DNA from: Prostheceraeus crozeri
Lineage: Eukaryota > Platyhelminthes > Polycladida > Euryleptidae
Assembly (NCBI GenBank): GCA_907163375.1
Contig: CAJQUW010014298.1
Location: 1-64,000, forward strand
Length of the DNA: 64,000 bases
Direction of reading: 5' to 3'
Part shown: positions 1 to 13,560 of the stretch, one piece after another
Numbering within the stretch: position 1 is the stretch's first letter
Layout of the letters: every line of letters starts with the position of its first letter
Notes under the pieces: model-generated
What the model was told of the DNA's origin: nothing
Databases searched by the model: none
What the model saw: the letters and a program-made list of their open reading frames with translations, nothing else
Made by a program: the position numbers and the translations under genes

Positions 1-3000
1 CTTCGGGACTAATTTCTCAGCAAGTACGGACTTAGTGCTGACACTTGCTGCACAATTTTTTGATGTCCCTTCCTATCTGTTGTGCGTGGTTCGTAGTTTT
101 TTGATTGTGTATTTTGGAAAAAAAAGTTTTAGTGCGGTGCCTAAACGTCACATCACCGCCAAGGTCGAACTTTCAACCTGCGATGTTCTCCTAAACTAGG
201 GGAATTTTTTCAAAATATTGAGTGCACAATGGCCGGGCACGGTCCCATCAAGATCGATTCTGATCGTTGGTTGACTGGCACATTCCATTTTTTCAAGACT
301 GTTGAGTGCACTTCACATCACGCCAGCGCATTGAGCTTTCGGGGCTCCTTTCTCCCGCAAGTACGACGGCGTCTAGGAGAAGAAACAGCTGCAAATGTTT
401 GTGATGGTCATCCTCTCAGTTGTATTTGTCTCGCGTGGTTTTAATTTGCGTATTTTAAAAAAAGACTTTAACAGTGGCCGGTGCCAACCTTCACATCACA
501 AACCGCCATTAGTGGGCTTATCGTGGACTAATTTCTCAGCAAGTACGGGGACTTCAGGGTTGCTGAAACTTGCTGGCACAATGGTTTTGATCGGTCTTCT
601 ATCTGTTGTGCGTGTTTCGTATTCGTTTGATTGTGTATTTTGGAAAAAAAGTTTTTAGGTGGCGGTGCCAACTTCACATCACCGCCATGTCGAACATTCA
701 AAACCGAGTCGATTTGCTCCTAAATCTAGGGGAATTTTTTCAAAATTAGTGAGTGGCACATGCTGGCACGGTCCTTTCTAGATCGATTCTGATTCGTTGG
801 TTGACTGGCACATTTCCATTTTTTTTCAAGATGGTGGTGCCAACTTCACATCACCGCCAGCGGCATTGAGGCTTTCGGGGGCTAATTTCTTCCCCGCAAG
901 TACTGCGTCTTAGGAGAACGAAACTTGCTGGCACAATGTTTGTGATGGTCATCTCTCAAGTTGTATTTGTCCTCCGCGTGTTTTAATTGCGTATTTTAAA
1001 AAAAAGACTTCATGGTGCGGTGCCAACTTCACATCACCGCCATTTTGTGGCTTTCGGGGACTAATATTTCTCAGCAAGTACGGGGACTAATAGGTGCCTG
1101 AAACTTCGCTGGCCACAATGTTTTTGATGGTCTTCTATCTGTTGTGCGTGTTTCGTATGTTTTGATTGTGTAATTTAGAAAAAAAAGTTTTAGTGGCGGT
1201 GCCTAACTTCACATCACCGCCATGTCGAACTTTCAACCAGCGATTTCTCCTAAATTTAGGACAGGGAGTGGAAAATTTTTTCAAAATAGTGAGATGGCAC
1301 ATGCTGGCACGGTCCATCTAGAATCGATTCTGATCCGTTGGTTTGACTGGCCACATTCCATTTTTCAAGATGGTGGTGCCAACTACTTCACATCACACGC
1401 CAGCGCATTGAGCTTTCGGGGGCTAATAATCTTCTCCGCAAGTACGGCGTCTTAGGAGAAGAAACTTGCTGGCACAATGTATTGTGATGGTCATCTCTTC
1501 AGTTGTATTTGTCTCGCGTTTTTTAAATTGCGTATTTTAAAAAAAGACTTCAGTGGCGGTGCCAACTTCCATCACCGCCATTTTGTGGCTTCGGGGACTA
1601 AATTTTTTCTCAGCAAGTACGGGGACATTAGGTGCTGAAAACTTGCTGGCACAATGTTTTGATGGTCCTTCTATCTGTTGTGTGCGTGTTTCGTATGTTT
1701 TGATTGTGTAATTTTGGAAAAAAAAGTTTTAGTGGCGGTGCTAACTTCACATCACCGCCATGTCGAACTTTCACCCAGCGGATTTCTCCTAAACTAGTGG
1801 AATTTTTTTAAAATAGTTTGAGTGGCCAACATGCTGGCAACGTCATCTAGAAATCGATTCTGATCGTGTGGATTGACTGGCCACATTCCATTTTTCAAGA
1901 TGGTGTGCCAACTTCACATCACCGCCAGCGCATTGAGCTTTCGGGGCTAATTTCTCCGCAAGTACGGCGTCTTAGGAGAAGAAACTTGCTGGCACAATGT
2001 TTTGTGATGGTCATCTCTCAGTTGTATTTGTCTCGCGTGTTTTAATTGCGTATTTTAAAAAAAGACTTGAGTGGCGTGCCAACTTCACATCACCGCCATT
2101 TTGTGGCTTCGGGGACTAATTTCTCAGTAAGTACGGGGATTTAGGTGCTGAAACTTGCTGGCACAATGTTTTTGATGGTCTTCTATCTGTTGTGCGTGTT
2201 TCGTATGTTTTGATTGTGTATTTTGGAAAAAAAGTTTTGGTGGCGGTGCTAACTTCATATCACCGCCATGTCGAACTTTCAACCACCGATTTCTCCTAAA
2301 CTAGGGGAATTTTTTCAAAATAGTGAGTGGCACATGCTGGCACGGTCCATCTAGATCGATTCTGATCGTTGGTTTGACTGGCACATTCCATTTTTCAAGA
2401 TGGTGGTGCCAACTTCACATCACCGCCAGCGCATTGAGCATTCGGGGGCTAATTTCTCCGCAAGTACGGCGTCTTAGGAGAAGAAACTTGCTGGCACAAT
2501 GTTTGTGATGGTCATCTCTCAGTTGTATTTGTCTCGCGTGTTTTTAATTGCGTATTTTAAAAAAAGACTTCAGTGGCGGTGCCAACTTCACATCACCGCC
2601 ATTTTGTGGCTTCGGGACTAATTTCTCAGCAAGTCCGGTGATTTACGTGCTGAATCTTGCTGGCACAATGTTTTTGATGGTCTTCTATCTGTTGTGCGTG
2701 TTTCGTATGTTTTGATTGTGTATTTTGGATAAAAAGTTTAGTGGCGGTGCTAACTTCACATCACCGCCATGTCGAACTACAACCAGCGATTTTCTCCTAA
2801 ACTAGGGAATTTTTTCAAAATAGTGAGTGGCACATGCTGGCACGGTCCATCTAGATCGATTCTGATCGTTGGTTTGACTGGCACATTCCATTTTTCAAGA
2901 TGGTGGTGCCAAACTTCACATCACCGCCAGCGCATTGAGCTTTCGGGGGCTAATTTCTCCGCAAGTACGGCGTCTAGGAGAAGAAACTTGCTGCACAATG

Positions 3001-6000
3001 TCTTGTGATGGTCATCATCTCATTGTATTTGTCTCGCGTGGTTTTAATTGCGTATGTTGAAAAAAGACTTCATGGCGGTGCCAACTTCAACATCACCGCC
3101 ATTTTGTGGCTTCGGGACTAATTTTCTCAGCAAGTATCGCGGGAAGGTGGGACTTAGGTGCTGATAACGTTTGCTTGGCAACAATGTTTTTGATGGTCTT
3201 CTATCTGTGTGTGCGTGTTTCGTATGTTTTGATTGTGTAATTTTGGAACAAAAAGTTTTAGTGGCCGGTGCTAAACTTCCATATCACCGCCATGGTCGAA
3301 CTTTCCAACCAGCGATTTCTCCTAAACTAGGGGAATTTTTTCAAAATAGTGAGTGGCACATGGCCCTGGCACGGTCCAATCTAGATCGATTTCTGATCGG
3401 TTTGGTTGGACTGGCACATTCCATTTTTCCAAGATGGTGGTGCCAACTTCCACATCACGCGCCAGCGCATTGAGCATTTCGGGGGCTAAGTTTCCATCCG
3501 CAAGTAACGGCGTCTCTAGGAGAAAAACTTGCTGAGCACAATTGTTTGTGGATGGTCCATGATACTACTCAGTTGTATTTGTCTCGCGTGTTTTAATTGC
3601 GTATTTTAAAAAAAGACTTCAGTGCGGTGCCAACTTCTCACATCACCCGCCATTTTGTGGCCTTCGGGGACTAATTTCTCAGCAAGTACGGGGACTTAGG
3701 TGGCTGAAACTTGCTGGGCACAATGTTTGTTTGATGGTCATCTATCTGTTGTGCGTGTTTCGTAATGTTTTGAATGTGTATTTTTTTTTGGAAAAAAAAG
3801 TTTTTAGTGCGGTGCTAACTTCCATATCAACCAGCCATGTCGAACTTTCAAACCAGCGATTTCTTTTCTCCTAAACGAGGGGGAATTTTTTCAAAATAGT
3901 TGAGTAGGCACATGCTTGGCACGGTCCCATCTAGATCGATTCTGATCCGTTTGGTTTTGACTGGCAACATTCCATTTTTATTCAAGATGGTGGTGCCAAC
4001 TTTTCACAGCACCCGCCAGCGCATTGAGCTTTTCGGGGCTAATTTCTCCGCAAGTACGGGCGTCTTAGGAGAAGAAGGAAAACTTGCTGCACAATGTTTG
4101 TGATGGTCATATCTCTCTAGTTGTATTTGTCTCGCGTAGTTTAATTGCGTATTTTAAAAAAAAAAAACTTCAGTGCGGTGCCAACATCACATCCACCGCC
4201 ATTTTTGTGGCATTCGGGGACTAATTTTCTCAGCAAGTACGGGGACTTAGGTGCTGAAAACCTTGCTGCACACAATTAGTTTTTTGTTTTGAGATGGTCT
4301 TATATCTGTTTGGTGCGTGTTTTCGTATGTTATGATTGTGTATTTTGGGAAAAAAAGGTTTAGTGGCGGTGCTAAACTTCATATCACCGCCATGTCGAAC
4401 TTTCAACCCAGCGATTTCCTCCTAAACTAGGGAATTTTTTCAAAATAGTGATTGGCACATGCTGGCAACGGTCCATCTAGATCGATTCTGATCGTTTGGT
4501 TTGGACTGGCACATTCCATTTGTTCAAGATGGTGGTGCCAACTTCACATCACCAAGCCAGCGCATTGAGCATTCGGGGGGGCTAATTTCTCTAACGTAAA
4601 AAGTACGGCGTCTTAGGAGAAGAAACTTGCTGGCACACATGTTTGTGATGGTCATCTCTACAGGTTTGTAAGTTTGTTCTCGCGTGTTTTTTAATTGCCG
4701 TATTTTTAAAAAAAGACTTCCAGTGGCGGTGCCAACTTCACATTGCAACCGCCATTTTGTTGGCTTCGGGGACATAATTTCTCAAGCAAGTACGGGGGAC
4801 TTTAGGTGCTGCAAACTTGCTGGCGACAATGTTTTTTGATGGTCTTCTATCTGTTGTGCGTGTTTTTCGTATGTTTTGATTGTGTATTTCTGGAAAAAAA
4901 GTTTTGGTGGCGGTGCTAACGTCATCACATCACCCGCCATGTCGAACCTTTCCGAACCAGCGATTTCTCTCTAAACTAGGGGAATTTTTTCAAAATAGTG
5001 AGTGGCACATGCTGGCACGGTCCATCTAGATCGATTCTGATCGTTGGTTTGACTGGCACATTCCATTTTTCAAGATGGTGGGGTGCCAACTTCACATCAC
5101 CTGCCAGCGCATTGAGCTTTCGGGGGCTAATTTCTCCCGCAAGTACGGCGTCTTAAGGAGAAGAAACTTGCTGGCACACCATGTTTGTGATGGTCATCTC
5201 TCAGTTGTATTTGTTCTCGCGTGTTTTAATTGCGTATTTTAAAAAAAAGAACTTCAGTGGCGGTGCCAACTTCAACATCACCGCCATTTTGTGGCTTCGG
5301 ACTAATTTCTCAGCAAGTACGGGGACTTAGGTGCCTAAACTTGCTGGCACAATGTTTTTGATGGTCTTCCTATCTGTTGTGCGTGTTTCGGTATGGTTTT
5401 GATTGTGTAATTTTTGGAAAAAAAGTTTTAGTGGCGATGCTAACTTCACATCACCGCCATGTCCGAACTTTCAACCAGCGATTTGCTCCTAAACTTTTAG
5501 GGGGAATTTTTTTTCAAAATAAGTGAAGTGGCACATGCTGGCACGGTCCATACTAGATCGATTCTGATCGTTGGTTTGACTGGCACCATTTCCATTTTTC
5601 AAAGAAGGTGGTGCCCCAACTTCCACATCACCGCCAGCGCATTGAGTCTTTCCGGGGCTAATTTCTTCTCCGCAAGTTACGAGCGTCTTAGAGAAGAAAC
5701 TTGCTGGCACAATGTTTGTGAATTGTCCATCCTCTCAGTTTGTATTTGTCTCGCGCGTGTTTTAATTTGCGTATTTAAAAAAAGACTTCAGTGGCGGTGC
5801 CCAACGTACACATCACCGCCATTTTTGATGTGGCTTCGGGGACTAATTTCTCAGCAAAGTACGGGACTTAGGTGCTGAGAAACTTGCTTCAACAATGTTT
5901 TTTGCGAATGTGTCTAACTATCTGTTGTGCGTGTTTCGTATGTTTTGATTGTGTATTTTGGAAAACAAAGAATTTAGTGGCGGTGCCTAACTTCACATCA

Positions 6001-9000
6001 CCGCCATGACCGAATCTTTCAACCAGACGAATTTTCTCCTAAACTAGGGGGAATTTTTCCAAATAGTGAGTGGGCACATGCCTGGCACGGTCCCATCTAG
6101 ATCGATTCTGATCGTTGGTTTTAACTGGCACATTCCATTTTTCAAGATGGTGAGTGCCCAACATTCACATCACCGCCTAGCTAAATTGACTTTCGGGGGC
6201 TAGTTTCTCCGCAAGTACGGCGTCTTAGGAGAAGAAACTTGCTGGCACAATGTTTGTGGATGGTCCCGATCTCTCAGTTGTATTTATTGTCTCGCGTGTT
6301 TTTAATTGCGTATTTTTAAAAAAAGACTTCAGTGGGCGGTGCCCAACTTCACATCGACCGCCATTTTGTGGCTTCGGGACTAATTATCTCAGCAAGTAAG
6401 GGACTATAGGTGCTGAAACTTGGCTGGCACAATGTGTTTTGATGTGCTTCTATCTGTTTGTGCGTGTTTCGTATGTTTTGATTTGTGTATTTTGGAAAAA
6501 AAGTTTTAGTGGCGGTGCTAACTTCACATCACCGCCATGTCCTAAACTTGTCAACCAGCGATTTCTCCTAAACTCGGGGGAATTTTTTTTCAAATAGTGA
6601 GTGGCACACCATGCTGGCACGGTCCATCTAGATCGATTCTGAATCGTTGTTTTGACTGGCAACCATTCCCATTTTTCAAGACATTGGGTGGTGCCAACTT
6701 CACATCACCCGCCAGCGAATTGACTTTCGGGGGCTAGTTTCTCCGCAAGTACGGCGTCTTAGGAGAAGAAACTTGCTGGCACAATGTTTGTGATGGTCAT
6801 CTCTCAGTTGTATTTGTCTCGCGTGTTTTAATTGCGTATTTTAAAAAAAGACTTCAGTGGCGTGCCAACTTCCACATCACCGCCATTTTGTGGCTTCGGG
6901 GACTAATTTCTCAGCAAGTACTGGAGGGACTTAGGTTGCTTGAAACTTGCTGGCACAATGTTTTTGATGGTCTCCTATCTGTTGTGCGTGTTTCGTATGT
7001 TTTGATTGTGTATTTTGGAAAAAAAGTTGTAGTGGCGGTGCTAACTTCACATCACCGCCATGTCGAACTTTCAACCATACGATTTCTCCTAAACTAGGGG
7101 GAATTTTTTCCAAATAGTGAGTGGCACATGCTGGCCACGGTCCATGTTCTAGATCGATTCTGATCGTTGGTTTGACTGGCACATTCCATTTTTCAAGATG
7201 GTGGTGCCAACTTCACATCACCGCCAGCGCATTGAGCTTATCGGGGGCTAATTTTCTGCCACAGCAAGTACGGCGTCATTAGGAGAAGAAAACTTGCTGG
7301 CACAATGTTTGTGATGGTCATACTCTCAGTTGTATTTGTTCTCCGCGTGTTTTAATTGCGTATTTTAAAAAAAGACTTCTAGTGCGGTGACCAACTTCAC
7401 CTCACCGCCATTTTGTGGCTTCGGGGACTAATTTCTCAGCAAGTACGGGGACTTAGGTGCTGAAACTTGCTGGCACAATGTTTTTGATGGTCTTCTATCT
7501 GTTGTGCGTGTTTCGTATGTTTTGATTGTGTATTTTGGAAAAAAAGTTTTGGTGGCGGTGCTAACTTCATATCACCGCCATGTCGAACTTTCAACCAGCG
7601 ATTTCTCCTAAACTAGGGGAATTTTTTCAAAATAGTGAGTGGCACATGCTGGCACGGTCCATCTAGATCGATTCTGATCGTTGGTTTGACTGGCACATTC
7701 CATTTTTCAAGGATGGTGGTGCCAACTTCACATCACCGCCAGCGCATTGAGCTATTCGGGGACTAATTTCTCCGCAAGTACGGGGACTTAGGTGCTGAAA
7801 CTTGCTGGCACAATGTTTGTGATGGTCATCTCTCAGTTGTATTTGTCTCGCGTGTTTTAATTGCGTATTTTAAAAAAAGACTTCAGTGGCGGGTGGCCAA
7901 CTCACATCACCGCCATTTTGTGGCTTCGGGACTAATTTCTCAGTCAAGTACGGGGACTTAGGTGCTGAAACTTGCTGGCACAATGTTTTTGATGGTCTTC
8001 TATCTGTTTGTGCGTGGTTTCGTATGTTTGATTGTGTATTTTGGAAAAAAAGTTTTGGTGCGGTGCTAACTTCACATCACCGCCATGTCGAACTTTCAAC
8101 CAGCGATTTCTCTAAACTAGGGGAATTTTTCAAAATAGTGAGTGGCACATGCTGGCACGGTCCATCTAGATCCATTCTGATCGTTGGTTTGACTGCACAT
8201 TCCATTTTTCAAGATGTTGGTGCCAACTCTCACATCACCGCCAGGCGCATTGAGCTTCGTTCGGGGCTAATTTCTCCGCAAGTACGGCGTCTTAGGAGAA
8301 GAAACTTGCTGGCACAATGTTTGTGATGGTCATCTCTCAGTTGTAGTTTGTCTCGCGAGTGTTTAATTGCGTATTTTAAAAAAAGACTTCAGTGGCGTTG
8401 CCAACATCACATCACCACGCCATTTGTGCTTCAGGGACTTAATTTCTCAGCAAGTACGGGGACTTAGGTGTCTGAAACTTGCTGGCACAATGTTTTTGAT
8501 GGTCTTCTATCTGTTGAGCGTGTTTCGTATGTTTTGATTGTGTATTTTGGAAAAAAAGTTTTGGTGGCGGTGCTAACACTTCACATCACCGCCATGGTCG
8601 AACTTTCAACCAGCCGATTTCTCCTAAACTAGGGGAATTTTTTCAAAATAGTGAGTGGCACATGCTGGCACGGTCCATTCTAGATCGATTCTGAATCCGT
8701 TGGTTTGACTGGCAATCATTCCATTTTTTCAAGATGGTGGTGCCAACTTCACATCACCGCCAGCGCATTGAGCTTTCGGGGGCTAATTTCTCCGCAAGTA
8801 CGGCGTCTTAGGAGAAAAACTTGCTGGCACAATGTTTGTGAATGGTCATCTCTCAGTTGTATTTGTCTCGCGTGTTTTAATTGCGTATTTTAAAAAAAGA
8901 CTTGAGTGGCGGTGCCAACTTCACATCACCACGCCATTTTGTGGCTTCGGGGACTAATTTCTCAGCCAAGTACGGGGACTTAGGTGCTGAAACTTGCTGG

Positions 9001-12000
9001 CACAATGTTTTTTGATGGTCTTCTATCTGTTGTGCTGTGTTTCGTATGTTTTGATTGTGTATTTTGGAAAAAAAGTTTTGGTGGCGGTGCTAACTTCACA
9101 TCACCGCCATGTCGAACTTTTCAACCAGCGATTTCTCCTAAACTAGGGGAATTTTTTCAAAATAGTGAGTGGCACATGCTGGCACGGTCCATCTAGATCG
9201 ATTCTGATCGTTGGTTTTTGACTGGCACATTCCATTTTTCAAGATGTTGTGTCCAACTTCACATCAACCGCCAGCGCATTGAGCTTTCCGGGGCTAATTT
9301 CTCCGCAAGTACGGCGTCTTAGGAGAAGAAAACTTGCTGGCACAATGTTTGTGATGGTCATCTCTCAGTTGTATTTGTCTCGCGGTGTGTTTTAATTGCG
9401 TATTTTTAAAAAAAGACTTCAGTGGCGGTGGAGCAACTTCACATCACCGCCATTTTGTGGCTTTGGGGACTAATTTCTCAGCAAGTACGGGGACTTAGGT
9501 GCTGAAACTTGCTGGCACAATGTTTTTGATGGTCTTCTATCTGTTGTGCGTGTTTCGTATGTTTTGATTGTGTATTTTGGAAAAAAAGTTTTGGTGGCGG
9601 TGCTAACTTCATATCACCGCCATGTCGAACTTTCAACCAGCGATTTCTCCTAAACTAGGGGAATTTTTTCAAAATAGTGAGTGGCACAACATGCTGGCAC
9701 GGTCCATCTAGATCGATTCTGATCGTTGGTTTGACTGGCACATTCCATTTTTCAAGATGGTGGTGCCAACTTCACATCACCGCCAGCGCATTGAGCCTTT
9801 CGGGGGGCTAATTTTCTCCGCAAGTAACGGCGTCTTAGGAGAAGAAACTTGCTGCACAATTACCATGTTTTGTGATGGTCATCTCTCAGTTTGTATTTGT
9901 CTCGCGTGTTTTAATTGCGTATTTTAAAAAAAGACTTCAGTGGCGGTGGCAACTTCACATCACCGACCATTTTGTGGCTTCGGGGACTAATTTCTCAGCA
10001 AAGTACGGGGACTTAGGTGACTTAAAACTTGCTTGCACAATGTTTTTGATGGTGCTTCTATCTGTGGTTGTGATCGTGTTTCGGTATGTTTTGATTGTGT
10101 ATTTTTGAGATAAAAAAGTTTTAGTGTCGTGCAACATTTCACATCACCGCCCATGTCGAACTTTCAACCAGGCGATTTCTCTCCTAAACTAGGGGAATTT
10201 TTTCAAAATAGTGAGTGGCACACATGGCTGGCACGGTCCATCTAGATCGATTCTGATCGTTGGTCTTTGACTGGCACATTCCATTATTTTCAAGATGTTG
10301 GTGCCAACTTCACCAAACATTTTTTTTTTTCAACCGGCCAGCGCATTGAGCTCTTTCGGGGGCTAATTTTCTCCGCAAGTACGGCGTCTTAGGAGAAGAA
10401 ACTTGCCTGCACAATGTTTGTGATGGGTCATCTCTCAGTTGTATTTGTTCTCGCGTGTTTTAATTGCGCGTATTTTAAAAAAAGACATTGAGTGGTCGGT
10501 GCCAACTTCCACATCACCGCCACTTTTCGTGGCTATCGGGGACTAATTTCTCAGCAAGTACGGGGAGCTTAGGTGCTGAAACTTGCTGGCACAATGTTTT
10601 TGATGGTCTTCAATCTGTTGTGCGTGTTACGTATGTTTTGATTGTGTATTTTGGAAAAAAAGTTTTTTTAGTGGCGGTGCTTTAAACTTCACATCACCGC
10701 CATGTCGGAACTTTCGAGCAGCGATTTTTCCTAAACTAGGGGATTTTTTTGTAAAATAGTGAGTGGCACATGCTGGCCACGGTCCATCTAGATCCGATTC
10801 TGATCGTTGGTTTGACTGGCACATTCCATTTTTTTCAGGGATGGGGGTGCCAAACTACTTCACAATCACGCCGCCAGCGCATTGAGCATGTCGGGGCTAA
10901 TTTCTCCGCGAAGTACGGTTACGTCTTAGGAGAAGAAACTTGCTGGCACAAATTGGTTTTGAGATGGTCATACTCTCAGTTGTATTTGTCTCGCGTTGTT
11001 TTAATTGCGTAGTATTTTAAAAAAAGACTTCAGTAGCGGTGGGCCAACTTCACATCACCGCCTATTTTGTGGCTTCGGGACTAATTTCTCAGCAAGTACG
11101 GGGACTTAGGTGCTGAAACTTGCTGGCCACCAATGTTTTTGAATGGTCTTCTATCTGTTGTGCGTGTTTCGTATGTTTTATTGATTTGTGTATTTTGGAA
11201 AAAAAGTTTTAGTGGCGGTGCTAACTTCACTATCACCGCCATGTCGAACTTTCGAGCAAGCGATTTTTCCTAAACTAGGGGAATTTTTTCAAAAATAGTG
11301 AGTGGCACATGCTGGGCACGGTCCACCTAGATCGTTTTTCTGAATCGTTGGTTTGACATGGCAACATTTCCATTCCATTCCCTTTTCAAGATGTGGTATG
11401 CCAACTTCACATCACACCACCACCGCCAGCGCATTTGAGCTTTCGGGGGCTAATTTCTCCGCAAAGTACGGACGTCTTAGGAGAAGAAACTTGCTGGCAC
11501 AATGGTTTGTTGATGGTCCATCTCTCAGTTTGTATTTGTCCTCGAGCGTGTTTTTAATTGCGTATATTTAAAAAAAGGACTTGAGGTGGCGGGTTGCCCA
11601 ACTTCACATCCACACGCCATTTTGTGGCGTTCGCGTTTCGCGGGCGCGCGGGACTAATTTCTCAGCCAAGTACGGGACTTAGGTGCTGAAACTTGCTGGC
11701 ACAAATGTTTTTTTGATGGTCTTTCTATCGGTTGTGCGTGTTTCGTATGTTTTGATTGTGTATTGTTGGAAAAAGAAAAGTTTTATGGTGGCGGTGCTTA
11801 ACTTCATATCACCAGCCATGTCGAACTTATCAAACCAGCGATTGTCTCCTAAACTAGGGGAATTTTTCAAAATAGTGGAAGTGGCACATGCTAGGCAACG
11901 GTCCATCTAGATACGATTCTGATCGTTGGTTTGACTGGCCACATTTCCATTTTCACGATTGTGGTGCCAACTTCAGATCACCGCCAGCGCATTGAGCATT

Positions 12001-12142
12001 CGGGGGCTAATTTCCCCGCAAGTACGGCGTCTTAGGAGAAGAAACCTTGCTGGCACAATGTTTGGATGTGTCTCTCTCAGTTGTATTTGCTCGCGTGTTT
12101 TTAATTGCGTAGTTTAAAAAAGCCTTCAGTGGCGGTGCCAAC
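1..12142. repeat. Tandem satellite, trimeric higher-order repeat (~23 units)
   Basis: One unit recurs about 23 times. The landmark 'catgtcgaac' or a close variant lies near 686, 1221, 1759, 2267, 2768, 3292, 3836, 4391, 4938, 5459, 6005, 6536, 7059, 7579, 8083, 8593, 9109, 9620, 10152, 10701, 11240 and 11817. Steps are about 501-516 bp in the cleaner stretches (1.9-3.0 kb and 7.4-9.7 kb) and 520-577 bp elsewhere. Each unit holds three related monomers of about 155-175 bp, each ending in a version of 'gtgccaacttcacatcaccg'. One monomer starts 'agcgcattgagctttcgg', one 'ttttgtggcttcgg', one 'tgtcgaactttcaacc'. The first two share 'aacttgctggcacaatgttt' and 'gcaagtacgg'; the third has 'catgctggcacggtcc'. 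All monomers point the same way. Short ORFs inside are frame accidents. Nucleosome-sized monomers in a multimeric unit fit a centromeric or pericentromeric satellite, but that is inference. Confidence 0.95.
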
Positions 12143-13383
12143 TGCACACAAACAACATACAACAAAGCAACAAAAACAACCCAAACATTCACCAAATACA
12201 GTCCAAACAACACAAACACCAATAAACTAAAACCTCACCAAAAAAAAATAAGAATCACACATCGCATCTACAAAAAACACCACAAAAGCAAACAAAAACA
12301 CAACAACCTCACAAAAACACACATACAAACGAAAAACAAACAAAAAAAATTCACTATCTCCAAACTGATCAATCACAAATTCCACAACTTAACACACCAA
12401 CAACAACCCACATCACAAAAAACAGTCAACACCCACCACACACAAAACACCACATAAAACAGCCACAACACATTCACAACAAACGCAAACACACACAACA
12501 TTCACCCAAAAAAAAAAATCAATCCACAAAACACCCAAAACAAAAGACAACCCTGAAACAAAAATCAAAAAGCACCACAACAACCAACACCCCAAAAAAA
12601 AAAAAACAAAACAAAGCACACCCAATAACATCACCAACACAAACAAACCTGCAAAACTACGCAACTCACCATTCAACACCACAACAAACACATAAAAACA
12701 CCCAAATTCACAACGAATACACAAACACACAAACAAACAAAACACAAAAACACGACAAGATCAAAAAAAAACACCAATCACACAAAACTATACAAATATC
12801 ACATCGCAACAAACAACAACCGCACACACGCACACCAAACATTCACACAATTTCAGCACTCCAACCAACACAATGCACAACACAACACAAACCCCAAAAT
12901 TTCAATCAAAAAACCAACATGCGCACCACATAAAACAAAAAACACCAACAAAAAAAACCACATAAACACAAGAAACACAACAACAAAACCAAAAAACAAA
13001 CTTCACACAAGCCTTTCATACTTCACATACAACAAAACCTTCACACAACAAAAACAACAAAAAATAATCACAAAACAACACAACGAACAAAACAAACATA
13101 AAGCCAAACAAAGATCTAACACACAACACAAACACTTCAACACTTCAACAAACACCACAATATGAACTCAACATCACAAAACCCAAAACACACATTCACA
13201 ACAAAACCTTCACAATTCACAAACAACACTTCACAAAAGCAGATTCAACACACAAAACATTCAAACAACCAACACAACAAACATCACAACACACAACCTC
13301 CAAAACCACAACAACACAAAACACAACCCCACCAACCACCACAAGCCCACAACAATACAACAAACACACAAAAACCCCACAGC
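12143..13383. repeat. A/C-only low-complexity block
   Basis: About 1.24 kb whose + strand is almost entirely A and C, with little T and very little G, so the minus strand is G/T-rich. It starts abruptly inside a satellite monomer: the expected 'gtgccaacttcacatc' becomes 'gtgccaactgcacacaaac'. It ends where ~30-bp repeats begin. There is no strict repeat period, but words such as 'cttcaca' and 'attcac' recur. Translations (a Phe/Val/Cys-rich minus frame at 12413-12745 and an Asn/Gln/His-rich plus frame at 13162-13386) are composition artefacts. It could be a genuine strand-asymmetric repeat or a base-calling artefact at the satellite edge. Confidence 0.85.
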
Positions 13384-13560
13384 TAAAACTTTATTTCTAA
13401 CGTATACACCATTGAAACTTTATTTTTTAACTTGTAAACTCTTGAAACTTTATTTTGATATACAAACAGCTAAAACTTTATTTCTAACGTACACACTATT
13501 GAAACTTTATTTTTAACTTGTAAACTGGTGAAACTATATCTTTCATTTACAAATAGTAGA
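13384..13560. repeat. ~30-bp tandem repeat, six degenerate units
   Basis: Six consecutive units of about 28-31 bp begin with 'aaactttattt' or a close variant, followed by alternating 'ctaacgtaYacac' and 'taacttgtaaact' versions. The alternation suggests a two-unit period of about 60 bp. Read on the minus strand, most units carry AATAAA. Confidence 0.8.

Noticed and set aside
229-11910. Dozens of ORFs of 60-146 codons in the satellite (for example repeated HMLARSI / WHGPSRSIL peptides)
   Set aside because: They recur with the repeat period, switch frame at random indels and have no domain; they are by-products of the satellite.
1-12142. CRISPR-like array
   Set aside because: Units are ~500 bp with no short spacers and the window is clearly eukaryotic.
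12413-13386. 110-aa Phe/Val/Cys-rich minus ORF and 74-aa Asn/Gln/His-rich plus ORF
   Set aside because: They arise from the A/C-only composition, which nearly lacks stop codons in these frames.
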